DNA of 64,000 bases from Branchiostoma floridae (lineage: Eukaryota > Chordata > Leptocardii > Amphioxiformes > Branchiostomatidae), in assembly GCF_000003815.2 (NCBI RefSeq), contig NC_049982.1, forward strand, positions 15,713,704-15,777,703. Reading direction: 5' to 3'. The notes under the pieces are model-generated. The model searched no databases. It was not told the origin of the DNA and worked only from the letters and a program-made list of their open reading frames with translations. The translations under genes and the position numbers were made by a program. Shown piece by piece: positions 48,608 through 60,973 of the stretch (position 1 is the stretch's first letter; every line of letters begins with the position of its first letter).

Positions 48608-51600
48608 TTAGTCATCGGCCACCACTGCTATGACATCTGCAGCAACGATAGCCGTGTTTTTAGAGTCGTCTTTGCTCTCAATGCTCGCCATGCTTGCTGT
48701 TGACACATTTGTGATATTACTTGTGCTGCAGCTGAGATTAGCTCGGCACATCTGGAACCCGCTTTGCTGCATTCCGCCTGGAGAGGGCAAGCGGTTCTTA
48801 CCACGGACGATGCTGGCGCGCCCCTTACGTTTGTTGTCAGCCGCCTTGTCCCGGGGTGACGTCATGAAGGAGATACTGATGAGGAAACCTTGTGAGGAGT
48901 TCAAGATGATGAAGATGTACCTGAAACAAGAGAACTGTGTTGTTTCGAGGAATAATGTAGGGAGGGGAAATAATGAGAGAAAGAGAGAAGGAAAGAATAC
49001 TCAATACGAAAGTATGTGAAAAGACAAATCAAGATGCCGATGGGGTGCGTCATTTTTATCACAAAAGTGAAAAAAAAAAGATCTCCAGATATCAGAAGTA
49101 TACTACCGGTATCATTTCGCTTTGGACAAAAAACAAAACAAGGAAACCATATTAAACATACGGTGGTATCTAGTTAAAACGAACTAGCCTGGAACCCATC
49201 CGTAGTCAGTTACCTGTTGAAGCTATCAAATACGGATAGATGCCAAGCTACAAATAAACATCAAAACGGTAAAGGGGATGCCTGTAAGAAACATAGCACA
49301 TGACACATGACATGGCACATCACACATGAGCTGTAGAAATGAGAGGCAATCTCACCACAACGCGTCCTGTTGTGTTCCTGCGGCGATGAAGCCGACGATC
49401 CAGCCCAGCCCCATGAGGGTGGAGATCTTGAGGAAGGCCTGTAGCTGGGAGTAGGTGGCGCCATGGCGGGCACGCGCCGTCCGGATGGACGACACCGTGA
49501 TGTTCAGAACCGTGTGGATGAAGAAGTACATGTTACTCGCCAACACCAGTCCTATAGGCGCCACAAATGTCACCTGGGTGTACGGGAGAGCTTGCATCAG
49601 ACATAGCATTATCAGCAATAGTCTCATTCGCATACCCTCTTCGAGCGACGGCGTTTATTGTTTGGGGGAAGTGTTGATTCGCGATTTTCAACATTTGCAA
49701 GGCTCTTAATCTCTTATCCTAGGAGACGGAAATATCTAATAAAGGGAATCTTACTGCAGAATATCGGACGGCCATTGGATATTATATAGCCTATATAAAC
49801 TTAATGTTTTTGTCCACCTTACCAGTTGCACCATAATCAATACTTTCAAAAGTTTGGCACCGTCAGGTGATGATTTGAACGATCTTAATTTTGTCACTTT
49901 TGTATTAGGTTTTTTAGTCTTTTAAGTGACGTTACGTCAGTGGCCCAGAGGAGGCACTGCGTTGTGAGAGTAAAACGTTCGAGTGCAATGAAGCTAACAG
50001 CGAGCAGTAGCGGTTTGTTTAGTCGACATGGCAACTGCGGTTTTTTTTATATAAAACTGATATGGCACGGAGGCGGCGTGGGGCGCTTGTGTTACAGCAC
50101 ACAGGAGGCCAATTATGTTTACGTACATTTAATCCGGATATTGAATGCCACGCAATTACTACAGATCCTCACCTCCAGTGTATTTCCATCAAATATAGCT
50201 GGGTTTTCTCATTAACGCAGATGGTCTAATGCAATATTTTCTACATCAGTGGTTCTAATCATTATCATCCCGACATAGCATACTGTTCAAGCAACCAGAT
50301 TAGTTTATCATCCGTTTTTCCTGGATGATTAGAGATTTGATCCGCTATAGCTTACATGGGCAGGGTATTTGGTGTATCACTGTGATTAGTCACTGGGCCT
50401 CCTTTTAGCATGGGAGGGCGCTAATATATTGGTATGGACACAAACGTATCAATCAACCAACAAAGCACACTAGCATTGCAAATCGCAGTTGATGACATCT
50501 GTCAATCAAACCTATAATTGTAACACTAGTTGCTCTACAACAGAAATTGGCTAATTCTCGCTACTCCAAACGTTACTGATTACTGACCACCAGGGCAACG
50601 GGGTTCTTGATCCAGCAGACATCTGTCCCGTAACCCAGGAACTTCGACTCCAGGCTGAACTCGACGATGGTGCTGATAGTTACGATCAGGCAGGGGGCCA
50701 ACCAAATGTAGCACATGTAGCCCTTTACACTCCTGTAATACACAGCACAAACACACCTCATTACTACTCTCCCTCCCTTTTTCTCTATCCCTCTCCTCCT
50801 TTAGATGGGTACATGTGTGAATTCCGCAGTTTCCTGCAGACTTTAGATCCTGTACCCAGCAGATTTGCCAAATTACATCGTTATGGTAAAAAGTATTAAG
50901 GAAGAGAAGCTACTTAGATTTAGATGACTCAACAGTTCGAGGCTGCTGTTAATTTTCTTAAAATGGCTCAAACCCTTGGACGGAAATGGTGGCATGTTTG
51001 TTTTAACTAAACTTAAAAGCAGCAACAAGAATTGCCCACAGGGCGATGTACATGTAGAACACAAACATAATATACCCCTCTTAAAGAGATATTTCAAGGG
51101 ACTGCACACCCACCTGAACACCATGGCTCCAGAAACCCGTCCCAGCGTCCGAAACAGATCAAAGGCCAGAACGTTCATGGTCAGGAAGGCCACCAGGAAC
51201 ATGTAGTGCGTCAGGATGGCTAGAAACACGCAGAATTTTCCCAACGGGATCTCGTCGGAGAAGACGAAAATTGTCTGCGCGACCAACAAGGAGCAGGTCA
51301 AGTTCAGCTTCAGGATGTCCGGGATCTTCCTGTACATCTTCTTCACCACGGCGGCGGCGATGAATACGAGCATACTGACAAAGGAGAGGCTGCTGAGGGC
51401 GAGGGTCAGGATCTCCTGTGGTGTGTACCCCTCCGGCAGTGCGCTCGAGAGCGACACGGTGAAGTTTGAGGAAAACTTGAGGAAGTCGTTGCAAATGAAG
51501 ACGAAGTTGCCAAATCTGACATAGTGCTCTTCGTCGACGACCAGCCCGGAGAGGAGTAGACGTAGTGTCCCGTTGGGATGGAGAATTTTCCATTCCTCTT

Positions 51601-52339
51601 TATCAAACGGTACGAAGCCGGTGCCGCAGTCAGGGACATGTAATTCATCTTCGACGAACGTGTCCAAATCTCCTGATGTTGAATTGTACTTTTCATAGTC
51701 ATCTTGAAATGATTCCTCTATTGCTGTCACTATTTCGTCATCCAAGTGTCCGACATTCAAAGCGTCTTCGATACTGTGTTCCAGGTCTTGTATGCTTGGT
51801 TCATCAGGTGCCGAGTCTAGGCTTTGACTGAAGTTGTCTGCGGTTGTTGCCATGATTGCTGTGATAGATAGAAAGTGCTTTTCGCTCTCTATTCCGTGGG
51901 GTCTTTGAGATGTGGAACTATCCTGACCATCGGTATAGACGCGTTTCTGATCTGCTTGTCCCTGATTTCTGTGCTGTTCGGAGTTGGCCAAATTTTCCAC
52001 GTCTGTAGAATTACTTGTTTGGTTTTCTGGTTCGTTTGGAGGTGAGGGAAAGACTACGACATTCCGAACTGTCGGCTGTTTATTTTGGGTGGATCCAATC
52101 GGTGTAGTTGTGTCTGGTTCAGGTGTCGAATTAACTGTAGAAGCAACAGTCCCGCTGTTTATCATGCTTCCTATATTCCTGTTCAATGTCCCGTTTCGAC
52201 CTGTCTGTTCCGTACTCTGGCAGTTAGCAGAATGACTAATAATGGCAAGAACCACAGTCAGAGCTGACACGATGATTTTAAATCCACTTACCCTTTGTAT
52301 TGCAGTGTAGCTGTGGCAGGAAACAATAGGCGGTGACAT
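48608..52339 (-). CDS. Class B seven-transmembrane receptor, adhesion/Methuselah-like
   Basis: Minus-strand exons 51114-52339, 50588-50732, 49356-49573 and 48608-48920 join to 633 residues. A hydrophobic segment at residues 20-38 is a signal peptide. Residues 40-230 are Ser/Thr/Asn-rich with many N-glycosylation sites. A Cys-containing block (VPDCGTGF to FVFICNDF, 236-285) precedes TM1 and resembles the end of Methuselah-type ectodomains. TM1 is about 309-333, TM2 342-360, TM3 368-394. Exon 2 carries GYMCYIWLAPCLIV and the class B hallmark CWIKNP. Exon 3 carries FVAPIGLVLASNMYFF and TM6 LMGLGWIVGFIA. Exon 4 carries TM7 YIFIILNSSQGFLISISF and a cytoplasmic tail. No GPS cleavage motif is seen. 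Ligand unknown; G-protein coupling is inferred from family. Confidence 0.85.
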
Positions 52340-53206
52340 TTCTGGGCCTGATACAATCGTCTTGCAGGAGAAAAGTTTTCAGAGCACGGTCTGTCCTTGG
52401 TGCTGAAAATCTGTTGGACTCCTCTCACAGCGCGATAGTAGTGCCTGCCACAGAGTGTGCAGATGTGTAGGCGGTCATTCGTAATTTAGAGTTTGCTCCG
52501 CCTATCCATGACGTATTTCAAACCAATACCAATTATGGTAGATGTTTCTGGTTGAAAGCACAGGATCAAATAAACACGCTCCATAATAGGGCATATCGGC
52601 AAGCTTGGCAACGGTGTTTACAGCGTAGTTCCCACCGCATGGAAACGTGCACTTTCTTGGGTGGCCTTAATTTCTGGCATCTTATCACGCTTTTCCTATG
52701 TGGTATATTTACAGAAGATGGCGATGGCAACTGATACTCAGCTAATGAACCCTGTAATGTCATATTTTTCCTATGTTTCAGGTACCAGAGTAGGTTGTTA
52801 CACAGACTTCTTTCAGTTTGATTCCTATCAAGTCAGGGTGGGATGTCACGGGGGTGGCTGATATCGTATTAGGAAATCTGTCATTCAAGTAGCAAAATAC
52901 AAGGGACACGGGTTCTCTCTTTTTACGTAGAAAATAAGTAGATGTAAGCTAAGGCTGTATAGGTGCCACTTAATCCTTATTTGACGTCAATTGACTACGC
53001 AGAGGATGACAAACTTGATGCTCATGTGTCGAACTAATCAGCACTTCAAAATTTACAAGGTGAAAAATAAAAACATTGAATCATTGAGATGCATAGTCAT
53101 GCTTTAATAATACTGTTCCAATATTATAACTCTGCAAAGCACCAAAATACAACCGAAATGATTGTGATAAGCTATCTGATTTTAGTGGATACCTTCCGAT
53201 AAGCAT
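52340..53206. other. 5' flank of the GPCR gene and intergenic DNA
   Basis: No gene or clear promoter element supported. Confidence 0.35.
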
Positions 53207-53306
53207 GACAACTAAAAATACATGTAGTTCAAAATGGCTTCATACGCCAGCCTTCCCATAAGTGCAGCAAGACAACTAAAAATACATGTAGTTCAAACTG
53301 GCTTCA
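53207..53306. repeat. Two direct 36-bp repeats
   Basis: GACAACTAAAAATACATGTA plus GTTCAAAATGGCTTCA at 53207-53242 recurs with one mismatch at 53271-53306. It lies in the probable 3' UTR of the zinc-finger gene. Confidence 0.8.
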
Positions 53307-53591
53307 CGCAATTGATTCATGAACTGGAAATGTAATAATGTTAACTGTAACTTGAGAGTGAAAACAGATAAATGAACTTTTAGAGAAATGTACTTTTTAC
53401 TGCCTTGCTAAATTTTTGTCTTTACCATAATTTCATTGAACATAATAAATCCAGGACTACTGGCTCAAGGTCCATTTCAAGATATTGATACATACATGAT
53501 GTATACAAAGATAATCATCATCATATATATGTAATGCCTCAATAACAAATTAGCAGACAAATTTGTCTTTCAAACTTGGGACCTCCAATTT

Positions 53592-54428
53592 TCATGGCAC
53601 ATCTCCTGATGTTACAACGTTATTACCAACATGAAGCTCCACCAGGTGCCCAGTGTTAGAACTGCAGCTGCCCTGGCTCCAATAAAATGCACAGTAAGGC
53701 TTATTGTCCCTTAATACTACTCCAGTACCACTGCATGTCATAGTCTTGCTGGGTTGATTTGGACGTTCAATTTCAACTTTAGCTGGGAAAGGCTGAGTTC
53801 TGTGTTCTTGCTCTTCAAAATCCATCATGTCGGCCTTGTGGTAGGGAGTGGGACACATGAAGTCGAAGCTTTCAGCAGATACAGAGTTATCATCTACCTC
53901 ACTTCCATCTGTATGTTTCATCACACAGATTTGTGATGACTTGGGATTGACATGTTGGAGGTGCAGCTGTGCATTGGACGGTGCAGCTTTTGAATGTCCC
54001 TTTTTGTGATTCTTGATATGTTTTCTCATTGTCTTGGGATTGATGCACTCATACTTGCAGCTGTCACAGTACAGTACAGGTCTGCTTCCATCATGATGGA
54101 ATCCTTTGGGTTTGTCAGCATTTAGCATCTCCTTATGCTGCTTCATATGTCCTAACAATATGCTGTGCGCAGTACACTGATAATCACAGAGCTCACAGAT
54201 AAATATTGGTTCAGCGTATGTATTTGGTGGTTCAGTGTTCGACCCCTGTCCCCCTCTGTGTGTTTTCCAGTGTTTTCGCAGTGTCTTGGGATTGAGGCAT
54301 TTATAATTGCAGATCTTACAACTGAGTGTAGGTCTGTGGTTCTTCCTTATGTGTTTGGCCAATTTTTCAGGTTGGGTACATATGTACGAATCACAGAACT
54401 CACACTTCAGTATTGCTTTACGGTCCAT
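53592..54428 (-). CDS. C2H2 zinc-finger protein with four fingers
   Basis: The frame from Met at 54428 encodes 278 residues. Four C2H2 fingers lie in the first 150 residues: CEFCDSYICTQPEKLAKHIRKNH, then CKICNYKC, CELCDYQC and CDSCKYEC units, each with paired His. Fingers 2 and 4 share LNPKTLRKH/INPKTMRKH, a sign of internal duplication. The rest is acidic and polar with no domain I know. Upstream in-frame sequence (to 54515) crosses a good splice acceptor (CTTACCTCAG near 54485), so I start at 54428. The 5' exon is unidentified. Likely a nuclear DNA-binding regulator; target unknown. Confidence 0.75.
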   Translation of the reverse strand: MDRKAILKCEFCDSYICTQPEKLAKHIRKNHRPTLSCKICNYKCLNPKTLRKHWKTHRGGQGSNTEPPNTYAEPIFICELCDYQCTAHSILLGHMKQHKEMLNADKPKGFHHDGSRPVLYCDSCKYECINPKTMRKHIKNHKKGHSKAAPSNAQLHLQHVNPKSSQICVMKHTDGSEVDDNSVSAESFDFMCPTPYHKADMMDFEEQEHRTQPFPAKVEIERPNQPSKTMTCSGTGVVLRDNKPYCAFYWSQGSCSSNTGHLVELHVGNNVVTSGDVP

Positions 54429-54740
54429 GTTTGACTGCCCTTCGTACCAGTATGTCAACTGCTGAAATTCTGGCACTGCTGCTGAGGTAAGCAAGAAGCC
54501 ACAAAAAAAGTACAAGTCTGGGATTGATGTACATGTAGGAAGTGATGAGCCTAAGATTTCCTTTGCAAGGTCACTTCACTTCCTGAGTCAATTCAGAAAC
54601 CATCACCATCTGATACTGGGGCAATCCAATTGTTACCTGTAAATAAAAGTGGGTATCATGGTAAACCAGGGAGCTTTCATCATCAATGGCTAAACTTGTA
54701 TTCGAGCTTCAAGAGAAATTGGGGACGCTACACTAAACTT

Positions 54741-55103
54741 TAGGCCACATCAAATTTATTTGTTGCTTCTTGGATTTTTTCAGAAAAACGTTGGACCGAC
54801 AGGTCGAAATTTTTTTTTTCAAGAGGTCAAGAGATATACGGCTTGATTAAAAAAAATTTTTAAAAGCCAGAGGAGTTTAATGGCACGTTTTATTCAATGC
54901 GAATCTCTTCCTTTGATTTGTTACTAATGATCTTAAAAAAGGCATTGTTTTTAGACTGGAATTATGTGTTACATGTATGTGGCTGAGAATGCCAATATTG
55001 ACAGGTTTGTGAGCAAAACATATTATTTTTCCTCGGGACTTTTTTTTTGGAAAATGAAAAAAATGGATAGGCGAATCCGAGAAGTAATAAAATTGGTGTG
55101 GCC
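54741..55103. mobile_element. Family 2 MITE, copy B
   Basis: It begins TAGGCCACATCAAATTTATT and GTTGCTTCTTGGATTTTTT and ends AAAATTGGTGTGGCC, inverted relative to the start. The interior is poly(A)/poly(T)-rich. Same family as 47481-47900. Confidence 0.75.
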
Positions 55104-55343
55104 CCTTTTTTATTGCAACAGATAAATACGGAACATGATGGCGGCACACTCAAGCTCAACATGCTTATTTTCATGCCGTCATCAGAAACAAACTGAGAGT
55201 ACAAAAGAACATTGAAACAAATACAGACAAGCAAAGCATATAACAAAAGTAATGTTAAGTAACACCATGTGTGGCCCTTTGAAGTAAAGCAGAAAATCCA
55301 ACGGTTTAAATAAAAAAAAAAATTATCAGTATCCCCAACTGCC

Positions 55344-55618
55344 AAATTATCTGCTCTCTCACACTACATGCCGAATTGAATGAGGCGGAGAAGGAATGGG
55401 CTTGGTAGAGTTTTAATGCATTGTGCAATCAAACATGGAAAACCACGTGGTGGGTGGGCGGGTGAAACATTTACGCTACAGTAGGATTTGCTGATGACGT
55501 GACGAACGCATCCTGACGCGACTGGCCTCCCTGGCGGGGGCTGCTGGTTGTGTCACGTTAGGTCAGCGTTCGAGGCGCTAATTAACTAATGTGATCTGCG
55601 CATGCGCTCACATATTTC
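55344..55618. mobile_element. Internally deleted copy of the satellite-bearing element
   Basis: It consists of left flank A (about 102 bp, AATTATCTGCTCTCTCACAC onward) joined by a short GTGGTGGGTGGGCGG linker to right flank B (about 155 bp, GTGAAACATTTACGCTACAG onward to CACATATTTCC). Both flanks recur at the ends of the full element that follows directly. Confidence 0.8.
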
Positions 55619-55841
55619 CAATTATCTGCTCTCTCACACTACATGCCGAATTGAATGAGGCGGAGAAGGAATGGGCTTGGTAGAGTTTTAATGCATTGTG
55701 CAATCAAACATGGAAAACCACCAGGACCAAGCCCGTAGGGAGGAAGAGTGAGGTGTTTGGAGTGGAGAGAGCGGAGGCGTGGAGGGAGCGCAAGGCAGAC
55801 GGCTAACAAAGTGTAGAGGCGAGAATTAACTTTCAATCGTA

Positions 55842-55897
55842 CTCGAAAAATTAACTCAACTAGCTAGTTCTCGAAAAATTAACTCAACTAGCTAGTA
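55842..55897 (+). repeat. Two tandem 28-bp units
   Basis: CTCGAAAAATTAACTCAACT followed by AGCTAGTT occurs twice head-to-tail (55842-55869 and 55870-55897). Part of the satellite-bearing element. Confidence 0.85.
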
Positions 55898-56819
55898 ATT
55901 AGCAAGAACAGGGCACGCATGTACTTGGTGAACTAGACAAGTCCGAGGCATACATACCTATAGGCTACTAGATAAGAAAAGAAGGCGTACCTATCGGCTA
56001 AAACAACAAGGACGGGGTTTACCTTAACGCTTAACATATAACAGTCAGTTGCAAATAACTTGGGATGTTCTGCTATACTGGCAGAGGCACATAGTGAGGT
56101 AAATAGGTGAAATGAACCTATCAAGTGACCGCAACGCCCTGAAGGAATAACTTCACAGATGGTGAAGGACTCAGTCTGTAACAGTCAATGACTCAGTCTG
56201 TAACAGATGTATACAGTCAATGTGGGGTGTGGTCTCGTAGATACATATGGCACAATAGGAGTTCATACGTGTGTAGAAGAATTGTAGTTCGTGCATTGAA
56301 TTCGAACCCTCCCCGTTTGTGGGAGCGTCCGACGCCCGGAGATGCGTAGAAGACGTTAGATGACCCTCAGAGATGTGTGACGCGAGAAGAAGCTGGCCTC
56401 CGGTGCAGCAATCTTGTACACGCTGAAACGCGGCTCAGAGAAGCAGGGTTGTTGGATACCTGTCTACCTACGTCTTGAGAGGAAAAGCCGTCATGAGGCT
56501 TGTCACAGCTTTTAAACCCGGCGACCAAACGCATGTGAGTAGAGACTGTCCTTAGAGAGTCGCGGAGCAGCAACTGGTAGACTTGAACGGCTGATCATAG
56601 GCCAACTTTCATGAGGAAACACTGTCCGTATGCGTGTCGTCTTGAACACTAGATGACCGAACTCCAGTGGGGCAACACTGTCCGTAAAAGGGTCAATGTT
56701 GGACACTTTAGCGAGCGAACTTCCGTGATGAAAGAGTGTCACGCTATAGCACTTAGCGATCGCGAGGGAACTACTGTGAGGAGACACCGTCGGAGCGCTA
56801 TGGGTTAACACTCGGCGAG

Positions 56820-59680
56820 CTAACTCCCGTGAGGAAACGCTGTCCGTAGGAGTGTCAAAGTTTAATTGGCTGGCTAACTCCTGTGAGGAAGCACGGCCCA
56901 TAGGAGTGTCGCTGTATAACTGTCTGGCAAACTCCTGGGAGGAATCATTGTAGGAGGGTCACTGTTGCACACCTGGCAAGCGAACTCCGGTGAGGAAACG
57001 CAGTCCGAAGGAGCGTCGCTGATGAACTGACTAACGCTATGAGGAACACTGGTCAGAGGAGTGTCCGCAGGAGTGGCACAGTGTGACTGGCAAACAAACT
57101 CTTGTGAGGAGACTATGTCCGTGGGAGTGTCACTATGTAATAGCTGACGAGATACCTCCTGGAAGGAAGCAATGTCCGTAGGAGTGTCACTGTGGAACTG
57201 GTTAGCTAACTCCTGTGAGTATGATGCGCGTAGGAGTGTCACTATTTAACTGGCTAGATAACTCCTGTGAGGAGAATTCTGTCCGTAGGAGTGTCACTGT
57301 TTAACTGGTTACCTAACTCCTGTGAGGAAACTCTGTCCGTAAGAGTGTCACTGTTTAACTGACTAACTAACTCCTGTGAGGAAAACTTTGTCCGTAGGAG
57401 TGTTACTATTTAACTGGCTAGCTAACTCCTGTGAGGAAGCGAAGTCCGTAGGAGTGTCACTATTTAACTGGCTAGCTAACTCCTGTGAGGAAAACTTGTC
57501 CGTAGGAGTGTCACTGTTTAACCAGCTAGCTAACTCCCGTGAGAAAACTATGTCCGTAGGAGTGTCACTATTTAACTGTCTAGCTAACTCCTGTGAGGAA
57601 AACTATGTCCGTAGGAGTGTCACTGCTTAACTGGTTAGCTAACTCCTGTGAGGAAACTATGTCCGTAGGAGTGTCACTGCTTAACTGGTTAGCTAACTCC
57701 TGTGAGGAAAACTCTGTCTGTAGGAGTGTCACTATTTAACTGGTTAGCTAACTCCTGTGAGGAAACTAGATCCGTAGGAGTGTCACTGCTTAACTGGTTA
57801 GCTAACTCCTGTGAGGAACCACTGTCCGTAGGGGTGTCACTGTTTAACTGGCTAGCTAACTCCTGTGAGGAAAACTCTGTCCGTAGGAGTGTCACTATTT
57901 AACTGGTTGGCTAACTCCTGTGAGGAACCACTGTCCGTAGGAGTGTCACTGTTTAACTGGTTAGCTAACTCCTGTGAGGAAAACTCTGTCCGTAGGAGTG
58001 TCACTGTTTAACTGGTTAGCTAACTCCTGTGAGGAAACGAGGTCCGAAGGAGTGTCACTGTTTAACTGGTTAGCTAACTCCTGTGAGGAACCACTGTCCG
58101 TAGGAGTGTCACTATTTAACTGGTTAGCTAACTCCTGTGAGGAAGCGAAGTCCGTAGGAGTGTCACTGTTTAACTGGTTAGCTAACTCCTGTGAGGAACC
58201 ACTGTCCGTAGGAGTGTCACTATTTAACTGTCTAGCTAACTCCTGTGAGGAAACTTAGTCCGAAGGAGTGTCACTGTTTAACTGGTTAGCTAACTCCTGT
58301 GAGGAACTATGTCCGTAGGAGTGTCACTGTTCAACTGGCTAGCTAACTCCTGTGAGGAACCACTGTCCGTAGGAGTGTCACTATTTAACTGGTTAGCTAA
58401 CTCCTGTGAGGAAACGAAGTCCGTAGGAGTGTCACTATTTAACTGTCTAGCTAACTCCTGTGAGGAAACGAAGTCCGTAGGAGTGTCACTATTTAACTGT
58501 CTAGCTAACTCCTGTGAGGAAACGAAGTCCGTAGGAGTGTCACTATTTAACTGGCTAGCTAACTCCTCTGAGGAACCACTGTCCGTAGGAGTGTCACTAT
58601 TTAACTGTCTAGCTAACTCCTGTGAGGAAACGAAGTCCGGAAGAGTGTCACTGTTTAACTGGTTAGCTAACTCCTTTGAGGAACTATGTCCGTAGGAGTG
58701 TCACTGTTCAACTGGCTAGTTAACTCCTGTGAGGAACCACTGTCTGTAGGAGTGTCACTGGTTAACTGGCTAGCTAACTCCTGTGAGGAAAAGTATGTCC
58801 ATAGGAGTGTCACTGTTTATCTGGTTAGCTAACTCCTGTGAGGAAAACTCTGTCCGTAGGAATGTCACTGTTTAACTGTCTAGCTAACTCCTGTGAGGAA
58901 ACTGAGTCCGTAGGAGTGTCACTGTTTAACTGGTTACCTAACTCCTGTGAGGAACCACTGTCCGTAGGAGTGTCACTATTTAACTGGTTAGCTAACTCCT
59001 GTGAGGAAAACTTTGTCCGTAGGAGTGTTACTATTTAACTGGCTAGCTAACTCCTGTGAGGAAAAATTTGTCCGTAGGAGTGTCACTGTTTAACTGGTTA
59101 GCTAACTCCTGTGATGAAACTAAGTCCGTAGGAGTGTCACTGTTTAACTGTCTAGCTAACTCCTGTGAGGAAACTCTGTCCGTAGGAGTGTCACTGTTTA
59201 ACTGACTAGCTAACTCCTTTGAGGAACTATGTCCGTAGGAGTGTCACTGCTTAACTGGTTAGCTAACTCCTGTGAGGAAACTAAGTCCGTAGGAGTGTCA
59301 CTGTTTAACTGGTTAGGTAACTCCTGTGAGGAAAACTCTGTCCGTAGGAGTGTTACTGTGTAACTGTCTAGCTAACTCCTTTGAGGAAACTCTGTCCGTA
59401 GGAGTGTCACTGTTTAACTGACTAGCTAACAGCTAACTCCTTTGAGGAACCACTGTCTGTAGGAGTGTCACTGCTTAACTGGTTAGCTAACTCCTGTGAG
59501 GAAACTAAGTCCGTAGGAGTCCGTAGGAGTGTCACTATTTAGCTGTCTAGCTAACTCCTGTGAGGAAACGAAGTCCGTAGGAGTGTCACTGTTTAACTGG
59601 TTAGCCAGCTGTGAGGATATATACCGCTGGGGTTACACTTGGCGAGCCAACTCCTGTAAGGAAACACTGTCCGTAGGATC
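56820..59680. repeat. 54-bp minisatellite array, about 50 copies
   Basis: The unit contains GTCCGTAGGAGTGTCACT, then GTTTAACTGGTTAGCTAACT, then CCTGTGAGGAAAC and a variable 3-6 base stretch. Central units (about 57250-59600) are nearly identical. Units toward the left edge, down to about 56530, are strongly diverged, as expected from homogenisation of the array centre. Each unit contains the palindrome GTTAGCTAAC or GCTAGC. Because the unit is 18 codons long, peptide repeats open on both strands (SVGVSLFNWLANSCEE plus; ELANQLNSDTPTD minus). One- and two-base indels between units break both frames, so I treat it as non-coding. Confidence 0.9.
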
Positions 59681-60973
59681 CAACATTTCAAACCCGGAGA
59701 GGCCTCGAGGAACCTCAGTCTACGAAACCAACTGAGGGTACAGGAACATGGCAAAATACGAGCCAGCGGTGTCAGTCTTCGCTGGATATTGGCAGACATA
59801 TCATCTCAATATGGCGAGTCTAGTGTACGTTGGCGCACAGAAGGACTCAATTAGACAGGGGGTCTGAAATGGTGTGGACAGTCGGAATCCTGACCCTACC
59901 AATCTTGTTAGGTAATCCCGTACGACAGAGGTGTTTAAAATGAGGGGTCACGGTGTAGAGATCGTAATGAAGGACGTCTATCCGAGCGGGACCACGATCT
60001 AGGATCCACCAGTAAAGTTATGTAGTGAGTATAAGGAACGTCCGAACTGGCGCGACTTACGGTTTTGCGAGCTTGGAGTTAACAGTAAACAACCCCGGTG
60101 GGTGGTCTACTACTGCAGTCCGGCAGCCGCGGGTTGGATCCTACCACTTGCGCGAGCGGGGTGAAGGCCACTAGAGGTAGGGTTCCATTCAGTCATGACG
60201 CCCGCTGCAAGGATGATCCGGGAAGAAGAGTAGGATTCGCTACAGAGGCATGAGACACCTTCTGAGTGGATGGCGAATCTTGGGATGAGTGACGGCGAAG
60301 GCGACGTGAAAAACCGACGGTTACCCGTGACTGGTGAGATCGTCCGGCACGTCCGCATGTGCCCGGTGTTGATGAAGAGAATCGAGTTTATCAGAATCCC
60401 GGCCTCAAAACACGACCTGGCGACACCACGACTGAATCTTCGCCTGCTTGGAAGGCTCATCGACAAGCTGTGGGCCGGGGATACCGTGAAACATTTACGC
60501 TACAGTAGGATTTGCTGATGACGTGACGAACGCATCCTGACGCGACTGGCCTCCCTGGCGGGGGCTGCTGGTTGTGTCACGTTAGGTCAGCGTTCGAGGC
60601 GCTAATTAACTAATGTGATCTGCGCATGCGCTCACATATTTCCTTTGATGCCCCCCCCCCCCCCATCCATCACATTTTAGCAAATAAAAAGAAATAGAAC
60701 CTTCTTATTACAAACATCCAACCTTGAATAGCTAAAGCCTTAAACGAGAGGCAAGTTTAAGGAAAATAAAAAGGCACGGGCGCACTTTTTTTTATTTTCA
60801 CCCACCGCCTCATATCCTTGCCTGCACGTGAAAAGTTGACATGACAGAATTCCCAACTGGTCAACCGAGTGCTGTTTTCCAAAGTTTGCTCGATGTTTGC
60901 CACTTCCACGAGGCGACGAAGCTCGGCACGATAGTTTGATCTGCCTGTTGACAAAGTGCTGAACGTTACCTTT

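Larger units (their letters stand above)
55619..60643. mobile_element. 5-kb satellite-bearing element (flank A, 54-bp array, flank B)
   Basis: Flank A at 55619-55720 is a copy of 55344-55445. Flank B at about 60487-60643 is a copy of 55464-55618. Between them are unique sequence, small tandem repeats, the 54-bp array and about 0.8 kb of unique sequence. Near the right end a hairpin-forming TGTGATCTGCGCATGCGCTC is seen. The plan, left flank, central tandem repeats, right flank and a tandem deleted copy, resembles Helitron/Helentron-associated elements. No Rep/helicase and no canonical CTRR end was found, so the class is open. Confidence 0.6.

Noticed and set aside
51159-51593. 144-residue Arg-rich minus frame
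   Set aside because: Alternate frame of the GPCR first exon; the membrane helices are in the other frame.
54962-55345. 127-residue hydrophobic minus frame
   Set aside because: Overlaps the family 2 MITE and poly(T) tracts; no family resemblance or splice context.
58309-58695. Repeat protein gene (SVGVSLFNWLANSCEE units)
   Set aside because: Frames break at every 1-2 base indel between units; both strands are equally open; no start or splice context.
56820-59680. CRISPR array
   Set aside because: Units are contiguous 54-bp repeats without unique spacers, in a eukaryotic genome.
60110-60518. Overlapping frames of 118 and 82 residues on opposite strands
   Set aside because: No recognised domain; part of the satellite-bearing element and likely chance frames in GC-richer DNA.
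55344-60643. LTR retrotransposon bounded by direct repeats
   Set aside because: The repeated blocks are A+B, A and B, not a full repeat at each end; no gag/pol, primer site or TG..CA ends.
60757-60954. 65-residue minus frame with protein-like composition
   Set aside because: No family recognised; a donor upstream would splice past it. Left unassigned.
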